From Turnera subulata (lineage: Eukaryota; Streptophyta; Magnoliopsida; Malpighiales; Passifloraceae), in assembly GCA_028386065.3 (NCBI GenBank), contig JAKUCV010004797.1:6441-70440 (forward strand): a stretch of 64,000 bases of DNA, in the 5' to 3' direction. Under the pieces are notes generated by a model, which did not search any database, was not told the DNA's origin, and saw only the letters and a program-made list of their open reading frames with translations. Position 1 is the first letter of the stretch; each line of letters starts with the position of its first letter. A program made the translations under genes and the position numbers. Positions 36,251-47,974 of this stretch are shown piece after piece.

Positions 36251-39196
36251 AGAAATTGTTACACCGTGATTTACTGTTGAATTAATCTCGGGTAATTAAT
36301 TTGAGGTAAATCGGTAGTCGTTTTTCGAAACCGAGAGTTTTCCCGCGCTCGGGAGTGTCTTCCTAACTAATCGAGCCTCGGTTTTCAGTTCCGAGACTTG
36401 GACGACGTTCAGGAGGATTAATCGGATTTTCCGAGCCCAAGTTGTATTTTTGGACTCGGGACGGAATTTGTCGGAAAGACGGGAGTATCCCTGCGTCTAC
36501 GGGATTCCGACGCGAGAATCCGGACCGGCCGAATGTGGTTGCCCGAGCCACCCTTTCTTCTCTCTTCTTCCTCTTCCTCTTTCCCGGCAGTGTTTCTTCT
36601 CTCTCCCAGTTTTTCCCGGCCACGTGGGCCCCACTTCTCTTCCCTCTTCTTTTTCTTCTTTTCCTTCTGTCTTTTCTCTCCCTTTTCTCCTTTCTTTTTC
36701 TTTCTTTTCTTCTTCTTTTCTACCCAGCCGCCGGACCCCTCTCTCTTTTCTTGCTTTTCACCCATGAAACGCCGGCCCCCCTTCCCATCTTTTCCTTATT
36801 TTTTTTTCTTTGTCTTCTTCCTTACCATCTCCATTATTTCCCCTTCTCTGCCGCCATCATCATCATCTAGTCTTCCTTCTCTGCTCGTCTCCCCCAATTT
36901 CCCTGCACCATCTCTCCCTTCTTCCTATTTCTTCTTCTTAATTTCTCCTCCAGATTCCTTTCCCTCACGCCACAGCCAACTTCTTCCTCTTCCCCCATTC
37001 CCTTCTCCTACCATGCCTCCACCCCCACACGCCTCTGCAATCTGCCGCCCTCGCGACAAAACACCGCCGCCTCTCTCCACTACCGCTGCAACCAGACGCC
37101 GCCGCAGCCACCGAAGACGAGCTCGACACCGCCGTGTTCGATCTCCCCTCCTCCACTCCGATCTGCCGCCGCCCCTAGGAGAGCTGCCGCCTTCCCTCTT
37201 CGTCTTCTCGGTCCCAGCTTTCCCTGTCGCTGCAAACAGCCACCGCGCCGCCACCACCGGATTCTGCCGTTGCCGTTAATGCCGATTGAGGAACGACGAG
37301 TACTCGGGTAAGGAACCCTCCCTTTTCCTTCCCTTCCACCTTTGATTTACGCGTTTTGTTGGGGTTTTGATTGTTGTTGTGGCTGGTGTTAAGTTGCTGC
37401 CGAGGAGGGTGGCCACGGGTGAGGTTGCAGTGATGTTGATGATGGCCTGCGTGTTGGTGACCGGTTTGTTGCCATGGAGGTGTGGATTGGGTTCTGCTGC
37501 TGTGATGTTGTGCTGATGGAGAGTTTTGGGTGCCATGGTTGCTGATGAACAGTGACAGAAGTTTGGGGGAGCCATGAACAGAATCTGTGTGCAAAGACAG
37601 AGTTGAGGTTTTCGTGAACAGTACCTGGCCGGAATCCGGCGAAGTCTCCGGCATCTCGGGAACTTTCCGGCGAAGCCTCGGGATTTTTCCGGCGAGCCCG
37701 GAACCCGACCTTTGGGTAATTCCTTGGACTCGTTTTATACCTTGGCGCGGATTTGGGCTCGGTTTGCACACGGACTCGGAAACGGGCCGAACGTGCGGAG
37801 GCCCATCATGCCGTGACATACACGCGTTTAACGAACCTAATAACGAAACCGTGGGATAAGTTTAAATGAGGATGTAATATATAATTAAGCGGATAACGAT
37901 TTAAATTATGGATCAAGAACGATAATTATTTTCGAATTTACCTAAGTACACTAAAATCCAATGTATATAACCCGCATAAATTAGTAATAAACGTATTGCT
38001 GTGATGATAGATATTAAACATTCGTTACATAATGCCGAATATATTTATCTATTTAATCATTATAAGCCATACTTATTATGATATGTATGAGTTTTACCCT
38101 ATTAAATTAATAAATGAGTTATTGTATTAATAGTACACTTGCCGAGCATATGGTTATCGATTATAATAGTTTTTACGTAACTATAAATATAAGTTTCTAC
38201 AACGTTATGCTAAAATTATATTTATACCATGTACCAGCTATGTTAACTTAATACTGATGGTATTTTCTATTTAACGGTCTTACCGTCGGGTATGTTATTT
38301 ATAAATATTATTTATTTCATAATGTTAAATAAAGTACGAAGTATTATACGGGCCGTAAATTGATCTATTTACAAATATAATTTCTGCCAGATAATTTGTA
38401 CAACGTATTTATATATTCTCTTATCTTAAGTGACTAATGGGCCGGGATATCGGCTTGAACGTTTGGATTTGGTTTTAATTTAAAATTAAGTATAACTAGA
38501 ATATCGATAAGAAACTCGGTTTCGGTTTTAATTTGAAATTAAGTATAAATGGTATAGTGAATAAAGAGGTTAACTTCTTAATAAAGAAATTGGATAAAGG
38601 GCAAGTCGTATAACGATTTCTAAACCGGTATCATGCATAAATATTTTGTTGTGCATTATAAGTGATTACTGTGTTCCTATATGTACATATAGGGTATCGA
38701 GGGTTGACCGGATAGCAGTTTCAGAGACATACCAGGTGAGGATGGATAAACCTTGATATGTGCCCGTAATGCTGTGTGTGCATTTTGTTGTTGTTTGATT
38801 TGCTGGAATGACTATTGACTGTTACTGGATTGCTGTGGAATTGTTGATGTTGTTGTTGTTGTTAAATCGTGTTAGACTTGTGTATGTTGTATTGGAAATG
38901 TTGTTGAATTGCTATTTGTGAATAATTGGTGACATGAGGTTGTTGATTGAATGTGATTGTGGATTAACCTGAGGAATATTGATGATGATGTTAGACTGTG
39001 ATATTGGATTTGTGATACTGTGTTGAGAATAATGATGAACTGGTCAATGTGGATAATTGAGAAAGGAATAATGAGTATTGGAAATGGGATTGGATTTGAT
39101 ATTGAGATGATGATGTAATTGTCACTTGGAAAGTAGTGGTACGACTAGATGGTTAGAGACTAGTTCTGTGGTGCCTTGCCAGAGGGTTTGTTGGTT

Positions 39197-39320
39197 GGGG
39201 TGTTGACCCCGGATTTTGTGATATTGGGATGTTGATCCCGGATTTGAGATATTGGGATGTTGATCCCGGATTTGAGATATGGGGATGTTGATCCCGGATT
39301 GTGGTGGGGCCTGGCATCCA
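39197..39320 (+). repeat. Hairpin array of the solo LTR
   Basis: Four hairpins at 39197-39210, 39226-39239, 39254-39267 and 39282-39295 have the loop GTTG. Three stems are GGGAT/ATCCC and the first is GGGGT/ACCCC, so one pair has changed on both arms. A fifth, CTGG/CCAG, follows at 39309-39320. The unit spacing is about 28 bases. The block sits about 0.65-0.75 kb from the LTR 3' end, as in the LTR at 15130. Confidence 0.8.
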
Positions 39321-39945
39321 GAATTAGTTAATAACCAGGTACGACCCTAGCTTGTCCAGTGACGGGGCCCGGAAGATAAAATTGGTAATAAAAATTAATA
39401 AGTATTCTTATGGTCTTGGCTTTGGTATGATTTAGTGAGGTTCCTCTGATGTGTTGTTTGAGTTGTATTCCACTGTTATGCTGTTTGTGATAGTTTCCTT
39501 GTGATGTGATTGTTTGCTTATTGTTGTGATGGTTGCATTACTTCGAAAGTATTATGGTTGAATATATCACTGTTTATCTTTCGTCGGTGAGCGCTTCGGA
39601 CTCACCCCTCGCCTGCGGGGTTTCATCCCGTAGGATGAGTTGTTTCATGTACAGGCTTGGTGCATTCCAGACAGGCTGCAGCGTTTCCCTTGGTCAGGCT
39701 TGGATCCATAGGTTGCATTGGTTATGCATACAGTGTTTGTGAGTCTTTAAGTCTTCCGCTGTGCATGTCTTTATTTATGTTGGGCCATTGGGCCGTGTTG
39801 AGTTATTTTTGTTGTTATTATTATGGGCCGTTGGGCCGAGTTATTGTTATTTACACTGTACGCTTGGGTTTATTGGGTTGGGTTGTCACAGTTCCGGCAC
39901 GTGTTTACTGTGTACGGTAAATACGGGTCGGGGCGTCTCATTTTA

Positions 39946-40119
39946 TCCTATTGATTATTTACTATTATGTATTTATATTTGAGATAAGGATTAATTTTAA
40001 ATTTTTATTCACATATCTACTTTTTTTTAGTAGTAATTAGGTGAATTAATATTAATAAACTCATTTTTATCTTTTTTCTATTCCAACCATGTATGGAGAT
40101 AACGAATACTAGCGCATAG
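39946..40119. other. Diverged copy of the sequence left of the solo LTR
   Basis: About 39955-40080 resembles 36090-36205, with shared TATTTATATTTGA and GAAATAAG/GAGATAAGG words and a common order of TA-rich blocks. This suggests an old direct duplication into which the LTR later inserted. Similarity is loose because the DNA is AT-rich. Confidence 0.4.
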
Positions 40120-40128
40120 TTTTAGTTT

Positions 40129-40339
40129 GGATTGAGATCCTCTCCTGTAAAGTTATGTCCTGTTCGTTGAATCGTGGCCATGATTTTCAAAATCATTGGT
40201 GAGAATTTATTTTTACCTTATTTAATTTTTTAAATTTTTCTTACCTTATATATTTTAGGGCCATTGATTAAACAAATCAACGGTAGTTATTTAACAGGAT
40301 CTCTCCTGTTGAATACTGTACAGGAGAGAATCCAAATCC
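40129..40339. mobile_element. Mutator-type MITE (211 bp)
   Basis: The left end reads GGATTGAGATCCTCTCCTGT and the right end, reverse-complemented, GGATTTGGATTCTCTCCTGT. A perfect 9-bp target-site duplication TTTTAGTTT flanks it (40120-40128 and 40340-40348), which points to a Mutator-like origin. It has no coding capacity and is a different family from the element at 14799. Confidence 0.88.
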
Positions 40340-40348
40340 TTTTAGTTT

Positions 40349-40870
40349 GGGAAAATGAGGATAGGTTAGTTCATTTTTTTAGTCGTTTAGGAACATCAAA
40401 ATTGATGGGAAGAAAATGTATAGGATGCATTCAAAATTACAAAAAAAAAATAATCCTTTTTATTTTACATATCCTTCAAATTTTCGGTAGGGGATAAATT
40501 TGTAATCCCCAATTAAAGATAAACTTCACCTCATCAATTCTCTCCACATTCTCGTGTTTTAGGAGAGACTGAAAAAGGTAGTGCCGGAGACAATTAGGAA
40601 TTTGAAAACCCGATACGATACGAGACAGTACTCTACATACAAGTTTGATTCTTTCTAAGTTTTTAACTAGCTGGAACAAACTCGGTCAAACTCGACACAA
40701 ACTCGTGAGTTTGAGTTTGTGAACGAGTCAGAAATACCAACTTTAACAACCACCTTCACAACTTACAAAATGTGCCAACAAAACAATGTAAGAATGATCA
40801 TACATATGCAGAAACCACCAACAAATTAAGGACATAAAAGTCTCACCTTTAACATCAGACTTATCAAGAA
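40349..40870. other. 3' flank of the F-box gene
   Basis: AT-rich DNA between the MITE and the F-box stop codon. Contains an ACTCGTGAGTTTGAGT-like imperfect palindrome near 40700. No gene seen. Confidence 0.55.
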
Positions 40871-42776
40871 TCAAGTAAATAACATTACTGCCCGGGGGGA
40901 TGCTCTTGGGAGACTGAGTAATATTATCTTGTATATAAAGTTTGGTGTGGGGGAGATCACAATTTCCTCCAAATTCCTTGCAGCCATGAGCACAAATCTA
41001 ACCAATTGGAAAAGTGCAAAATCCATTTCCCGCCAATGGAATCTAACAATTCTTAGGTGATTTAAAACAAACTTAAATGATCCTTCGTTTTCTCCCCGTC
41101 TAACTTCTGGAATGATCATGTTATCCACCATGTCCCCGGAAACCTGAAATTACAACCAGCATCAGTCAGACTTAGCTTAAATAGAAAGGAGGTGCCAACA
41201 TGCCACATTTCCCTTTGGGTTTCATCCAAGACGTTATGGGCTAATTGATACCAATGGAGCAGGATATGAGCTTGGTTAGAGTAAAAACATACACACAAAA
41301 AAAAAAATGTATGTGGAGGACAAAACAAATATATTTGGCACCTACAAAGGAAACTGAAGCTCCTCCTTCATCCCACATGGCCCCTGGATGTATTTCCAGT
41401 ATTTCCAAATATGGAGACATTCTCAGGAGGTTGTGGAGAATTGGTAGCATCTCTGCCTTCAGCTTTGTATTTAAAGTCAGGCGCTTCCAATACGTAGACG
41501 ATGATAGGTAAGAAAGCCCTTTTACTTCGTAAAAGATCAAAGACTGCACCAGTTGGAGAGAAAAATAATTGAAAAACCCTACCAAATTTCTTACAAGGCA
41601 TGAAATATTTGAAGGGAAGAATATAACATAATCTAGTAATTGATGCAATAACTGTCCCAAAATATTAAGAGATATATAAACGTGCAAGGGAACAGATAAT
41701 ATAAATAACATCAAGAAAAACTTCATGTGATGAAGGGAAGGGTAGCTAGGTACCTTGAGGAAGTGTGCCTCGATTGTGAGAGCTTGTGCGTATTTGCATT
41801 GCTCAAGCATCGTCCTCACCCCTTGATATTCCTCATAGGACTTTGCATCGACCAAAGGAGCAGAACAAAAGCCAAGGGTAACATAAAGAGCGGAGGAATA
41901 GTTGTTCAACTTGAAATCTCGAAACAAGCCTGATCTCAAATGTAAGACCTTGATGTTTGGACCTGAGATTTCCAGCCCTGAGCTTGTATGATGAAAAATT
42001 TTTATGTATTTGAGATTTGGTGAGGCAAAATTCAGCTTTTGCAAGCCATAACATCTTATCAGAGACAAATTCTCCAACAACGGACACCCAGATACCAAAT
42101 TTTCAACTGTGCTGTCATCCAAATACACATGTCTAAGGTATAACGTCTGCAGAGACTTCATGCAAATCTGCCTGGCCGGAGCCACAACTCTGCAGTAGAC
42201 TAGACTGAGTTGCTGCAATGAATCACAGCTAAACAAACAATCAGAAACCCTGTACCTTCCTTTATGTAAAAAGGTACAATGCTTCAACCACTCCTCGTCA
42301 CATGCCACGAAATCAAGATCAAGGATCTTAACTTCTTTCCTCATTGCGAAATGTATACACATATCGGCTAAATCTGTTTCTCTCTTCAATAGTTCTTGGC
42401 TGTGGACACAGGGATCAGACGGAATGGCATGTGATAGTTGTACAACGTGCAAAAGACCTCGTAAACTGAGATGCAAGCGATGAATATGACTTTTTTGGTG
42501 GAGGAGGAGTGCCTGATGCACAAAATCTATAAACTTAAAATCATCAGAATCCCGAGCGACAACTCTATTACAATCGTGGAATAGGCATAAATTTAGATCA
42601 AGATTGTCAATAGAAGCCCAAAGAGATCCGAAGCTACGTAGCTGCATTGTTTTGACAGCATCTCGGATTGGCAAGAAAGATAAGATGTGGGCTAGAACCG
42701 AGGCAGGTAAATTGCTTATCCTGTCCACTTGGTCATGATTTCCATTTGCACATCCATCATGAACATGCTCGCTCAT
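40871..42776 (-). CDS. F-box/LRR-repeat protein with FBD-like C-terminus
   Basis: Three exons join in frame: 42776-41754, 41543-41355 and 41143-40871, giving 494 residues. Such proteins are substrate-recognition subunits of SCF ubiquitin ligases; the substrate is unknown. The F-box is at about residues 17-55 (VDRISNLPASVLAHILSFLP). A series of leucine-rich repeats follows (for example SLQTLYLRHVYLDD and NLKYIKIF). The C-terminal exon, with FKFVLNHLRIVRFHW and ARNLEEIVI, fits an FBD domain. The start is the first in-frame ATG; the frame is open about 35 codons further upstream without an ATG, so an upstream exon is possible. Intron 2 uses a weak donor (TCA|GTTTCC); the stronger-looking site TAG|GTGCCA 16 bases on would give an early stop. 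No close orthologue name is offered. Confidence 0.85.
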
Positions 42777-44324
42777 GCCTTTATCGGATGAACATTGGTC
42801 ATCTTCACTTGTGCATCCATCGCTGCTAACATGTTTAATTCGGCTTCTATGTGATGAACACAAACTTCCCAACTTACCACAAACAAGGAAACTGAGCTTC
42901 TGTTACAGAAGAAAATAATGGTCCTATCAATATCTCTCAAAGAATAATGATCCATATCGAAAATCTAAGAATGACACCCAGTTTTTGGTGGCAGAATATA
43001 TATTTTCTAGCTGAACAATTTAAGATTCATTTGTCACCAATATATTAAATCAGCCACAATTTGAAGAAATTTTCAAAGGCTATTGTCTAATGCTGCAAAA
43101 TCAGAACCTAGATGGGTTATAAAAGAGAAATCTTATGAATCTAAAATAAAGCCAGTTGAGTGCAAGCAAGAGATTTCTGTTCGCAATCAAATACAAGGCG
43201 GCCACATACATATAATCTGATAATTAGGATATGTATAAGCCAAGAAATAAATTATCAATACCTTCATTGAGAAGTCTGATCTTGTCTTCTTCACTCTATT
43301 AGGGAATCACCATAAGTCCATAGCAACTGATCGAGAACAAAGCAAACAATGAATTCTCAAAATAAACCTTACAAACCTTATAAGTAGTAGCGATTAGCGA
43401 TTAAACCCTAGCTTTTGCATATGGGAAGTTTAAGTATGATTCCCTGATTTGAGAATAAACCCTTAAATTTCTTCCAGGAAAAAATATAAACCCTTAATTT
43501 AAATTCAGAAAGGAAAATACTTTCGACCACCAGTTTTCTTTCTTTTTATGCAGGAGGCTTAATCATAATATTACGGGCCTAATAAGCCCAGCACTCGATC
43601 GTGGACTATTTGCTGTTCATGGGCATTTCTTCAAAACTTTTCACTTGCCAAACTCTGATTATCGATGCTTATTTATTTGGGTTAAATGTTAATTAAGGTC
43701 GTGTAAATGGAAGAACATTTTAAATTATGCTAGTTTTAAATTATATAATTTGATTATTAGCCAGTAAAAGCGCCAAAGACTTGCTTTCTCCGTTTTTGTT
43801 TTTTTTTTTCTTTAAGTAAACTCGCTCTTTTTATTCATAATAATCTGCATGGCTGAAACCGTCTTAGTGTAGTGGTAACCAACATCCTAGTGATATAATT
43901 TGCTATAAAACTTTCCTTGTAAAAAATTATTTATAAAACTTTCTTTTTGTCCCGAGGGGACCAAAAAATGTTTGACTAATCAAAATTGTAATTTTGATAC
44001 AAGCCTAAGGCTAGGCAACATCCTTACGCACCCAACGGTGGCGTTGGTGAAACCAAGGACTTCATGTCCCTGTACTACTTTGGTGCTGGCAATCAAAATT
44101 ATAATTAAGCCTATAAGAAAAATGCAAGGAATGCAATAATAATTTTTTCATGTTAGCTAATCTTCTAACTAACTAGCATGTAAAATGTGTTCACTTTATA
44201 TTTCATTTGCTTTCATCTATAATTTCCGATAGAATTTAAGGTTAGTTTTTGAATAATATCCAAAAAATATATATGAAAAATAGTTAAAAAATTTTATCAA
44301 TTTTGTCCATTCACCTCTTCTAAC
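42777..44324. other. Upstream region of the F-box gene
   Basis: Probable leader and promoter DNA. A candidate donor on the minus strand near 43261 (GAAG|GTATT) and acceptor near 42916 (TAACAG) could mark a leader intron. From 43550 the DNA is intergenic, with a transposon-like stretch at 43980-44090 (GGCTAGGCAACATCC) that I could not delimit. Confidence 0.45.
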
Positions 44325-44508
44325 CAAGGTTGTTAAACCCGGATCAATCCAACCAGTTGAACCCCCATAACCGTGACCGATAGGTTTTACGGGTCAAAGT
44401 ATCCTTTGCATTTCTGAGATGGATCGGGGTTTGACCATTACTTAACCGGAAAAGTCATGACCCAGTGACCCGATGGGGTCAACCTCCGAACTGGGTTTAA
44501 CAACCTTG
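44325..44508. mobile_element. hAT-type MITE (184 bp)
   Basis: Ends are CAAGGTTGTTAAACCCGG and, reverse-complemented from the right, CAAGGTTGTTAAACCCAG, 17 of 18 bases matching. The 8-bp flanks CTTCTAAC (44317-44324) and CTTCTAGC (44509-44516) differ at one base, as expected of a hAT target-site duplication. No coding capacity. Confidence 0.87.
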
Positions 44509-45831
44509 CTTCTAGCCTTTTGAGCCTTTCTGTAGGTTAGTTATCGAATGACTTGTAATCGTTTTCCCAATAACTTGCTCTGAATTTCTTATCCTCTTCT
44601 TAGCTTGGATTAGAATTATAATATTAGAAAATCCTATAAATAATGAAGGCCCATTTCTACATTCTCATCACGACTAAAGCATAGAAAGTTCAAGTTTATG
44701 CATTCAAAGTTCTAGGTTAAAAAAATAATGTAACTTTCAAGCTCAATTATTGGTCTTATTCACAATTATCAAAACCGAGGGTGACTTAGAGCCCAATCTG
44801 GTCTTATTCACAATTATCAAAAACGATTTCATTATTCACAATTCACAATTAGAGCCCAATTTCATTATTACTCACCCAATCCCTTTTGTTCTTCTAAAAC
44901 TTTTTTATAAAGTAAATTGAACTGTTCGGTCACCTTCCTCTATATTATTGCGCATCATCAGTTGCATCTGAAATGAACATTATAATATTGATTAGAATTC
45001 AACAATTAAAATGGTAAAAAGAGGAGTACAAATTTTTCAATGACGAGCATAGGAGGGGGTGATAGAGGGAAAAATATGTGAAGCCGAACCGCCCAAAATA
45101 AGTTAATAATATGTTTTTTTCTATTAACAAATGCTACGAGGTTTGGATGGTGATAAATGAATTCTTTCTGAAAGGTGAATTTGAATGTTGGATGCAATTG
45201 ATTTTTTGTATCCTGAAGTATAGGTAGCAGACAACCATTTTTGCATACGTAATTCTAATTCAGCATCACTGGGTCAGGGACAATCTTCAAACGTCGTATT
45301 TTTCATATAAAAGAAGAATTCAAGAGGATGGATACACAGCTCCTTACCACTTAGGCATTATGTGATGGTCAAGATTTGAGCATTCATATAGTTATCAAAA
45401 AAAAAAGAAAGGATTTGAGCAGTCCTAATTAAAATAGTTCTAGGTAATTAAATGAGGCTTTGTAGCACTAAAAATACCTTGTTTTTGGGAAGATCAGAAA
45501 CACCACCCTTGCAATTACTAACCCTTCACAACTTAATTAAAATATGTATGTAAGAATGATCATACTCATACATATCAATATTAATTAAGAATGATCATAT
45601 AAAAAGAGAAATCTTATGAATTTACTTAACCCAAATGGGTTGTGAAACAGAAATCTTATGAATTCATAAAACCCTAGATTGGGTATAAGAGAGAAATCTT
45701 ATGAATCGATCTACGGTTAAACTGTGACAGTCTCGTTCTAAACAGGGGCGGATATAGGGGGGAGCAAGGGGGGCCAGGCCCGCCCTAGGATCTGAATTTA
45801 TACATATATGGTAACAAAATTTCATAAGTTA

Positions 45832-45905
45832 CAGGGTGGTCTACTGGAAGGTTCCTCATTGTACAAAGATTTGGCCCGGGTTCGAGTCATGACATGGATC
45901 AATTA
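45832..45905 (+). mobile_element. Possible SINE fragment with A- and B-box-like motifs
   Basis: GGGTGGTCTACTGG (A-box-like) is followed about 40 bases later by CCGGGTTCGAGTCA (B-box-like), the internal promoter layout of tRNA-derived plant SINEs. There is no tRNA cloverleaf and no clear tail or duplicated flanks. Confidence 0.35.
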
Positions 45906-46477
45906 TAAGTGATAATAAAATTACATCACAGGCCAAAGATATCTATCTATGTGGCCATCAATTAGAAGGCGACCACAACTTATAATCTAATAACTATGAT
46001 ACATATAATGCAACAAATTAATTATCAATGATACCTTCATTTCCTTTCTTGTGGGTTTCTTTTCCTTTCTTGGAGATTGTTCTCACATTTCCTAATGAGG
46101 TTCATATTTTTTTTTTTGTGGAGAAGTCAAGGAAGTCAAAAGCCATGTTGAAATATCTTTTCAAGAAGTATTTCTTCTGTCTCTTATGGAAACACAAGAA
46201 CAACAAAATTTCGACTTTGAAGTGTGGTCTCTGCAGTATGGACTAGTTCTGAAACGATGCTTCTTTTGGAAGAGTTGTGCTATTATTAATCTTTTTTTTA
46301 ATTGTGCTATTATTAATCCTTTTTTAAGGATAAAGATTTGTTGTTTATTAACTTTATAATAAATCAAGAGAGATTCTTGATATAAGTTTTTCTTATGCTT
46401 TTACTTTCTAGATCTTGATATGTATAACTCAGATTTATAGATCTGTTCAAATTAATGAAGATGGCTCCTTTTATAAA

Positions 46478-46502
46478 AAAAATAAATAAATAAATAAATA
46501 AA
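46478..46502 (+). repeat. (AAAT)n microsatellite
   Basis: About six AAAT units following a short A run. Confidence 0.9.
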
Positions 46503-47974
46503 TTCAGGAAAGAAGAGACATGTGATACAGTGAAATATATCCATATCGGGCCATTATTTTAGGGACTTAGGCCCAAAGACGAAGAGTCCGCCCTATCACC
46601 TTATTGAGACGAAATCGTAGTGGACCCAATCCTCGAGCCACACATAGTATAACTCGTTGCATATAGGGGCGGAACGAGATACTAAATTTGTATAACACTT
46701 TTTGTCAAATCATTATATTTTTTTATTGAGAATTTAAATTAAGAATCTAATTAAATTCTTGTTGAAAATATATTAAATTATTATTTTTATTTTTTGAAAT
46801 ACTTTAATAACTTTAAATTTGATTTCATAAATTTTTACTAATCAAGTTTGATATAATTTGTTTTGGCCGAGATTCAATTATTTCATGCATTTATGCAATA
46901 CCAATTAAAAATTTGAAAAGACTATGATTTAGAATATAATTTTTAAATTCTAATTTTTCCTTTTATATCATAATCTTTTTGTTTAATCAAATTTTGAAAT
47001 TATATTTTAAAAATTTTAATATAATTTTTCATATATACACTCGGAAATTTTTTTTGTATATAAACTGCCAGCCCCACCCCCTAAAATCCTGTGGAAATAC
47101 ATACGGTAGAGGACGGGTCATTTACCAAAAGGCTTCTCGATTTTGGGACACCCTCAGGTAGCTATCAGCACCATGGCTATGGGGCACCCTCATTTTCAGA
47201 TTTTATATTCCAGCGTGTGCAACCAATATTTTCTTTTTATTGGAGCTCGAACTCGTATTTTTTTAAAATTGTGATTTAGGAGGCTTAATCGCATTACGGG
47301 CTGAATAAGCCCAATTGTAAATTTAAGACACACTTGATCTTATCCAAACAAAATGTTGAAATTTGGGTTAAATAGATTGAAGAACAAGAAAAAAATTGAT
47401 TTAGAGGCCACTACATATATCTTCGTTATAAGATATGCACCGTGACAGTAAATAGTAGATGAATAACTTGCACCCCTAAACCACGAAGTGTCACAGACTG
47501 AATTATAAAAAAGGCAGATCCCCACTAAGTCTCACCTATTTTAGAAGATATACATCAATTATTCACTCATTCTTTTGGTTTGGCTCTGTAATCTAACAAA
47601 ATAAGTAAAATTCCAAGCTCATCCTGTTCGAATATATAAATTTCTACTTAATTTAGGAGATAGAGAAATTAAGAGCTTCAATTGTAAACTCCAGGCTTCT
47701 TTCTGTACATATTTTATTTCACTTATTCATTTATTTTATTCCCTTTACTGTTTTAATTTTTAAATTAAATAGGTTTTTAAAACTAAATACTTTTTTAGGA
47801 AATATTTTTTTTATTATTTTATAAAAATATTTTCGAAAATTCCTACTATTCCTCCCTATAATAATTATCGGGTTATATTTTTTGGTCCGCGGACCCAGTA
47901 TCTGCTATAATGGAAATTAAGTGTACTTTTTTTTTTTTTGGTTGAAAGGTTGGCGTAAGGCCTTATATTGATAA

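Larger units (their letters stand above)
36209..39940 (+). mobile_element. Large gypsy-type solo LTR (3732 bp)
   Basis: Starts TGTAACAGCCCGGGTAAAA and ends ACGGGTCGGGGCGTCTCA, flanked by the perfect 5-bp target-site duplication TTTTA (36204-36208 and 39941-39945). No gag-pol region and no second terminus lie inside, so it is a solo LTR. From the start: terminal hairpin (36213-36250), a block around GACTTGGACGACG, a pyrimidine-rich tract (36550-37250), blocks with TTCCGGCGA, an AT-rich middle, the hairpin array (39197-39320) and a 3' part with GGACTCACCCCTCGCC. The 248-codon frame at 36533-37279 comes from the pyrimidine tract and is low complexity; I do not call it a gene. Confidence 0.93.
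44517..47913. other. Intergenic; includes a decayed copy of the F-box gene flanks
   Basis: From about 45495 to 47330 blocks recur in the order seen around the F-box gene: TGTAAGAATGATCATAC (40789 and 45551), AGAAATCTTATGAAT (43128 and several copies after 45607), TACCTTCATT (43260 and 46031) and AGGAGGCTTAATC with CCTAATAAGCCCA-like text (43552 and 47279). No F-box coding sequence lies between them. No intact gene is seen. Confidence 0.55.

Noticed and set aside
39190..39300. CRISPR-like array of spaced short palindromic repeats
   Set aside because: Plant nuclear LTR context, no cas genes, spacers not unique, units are tandem hairpins of an LTR.
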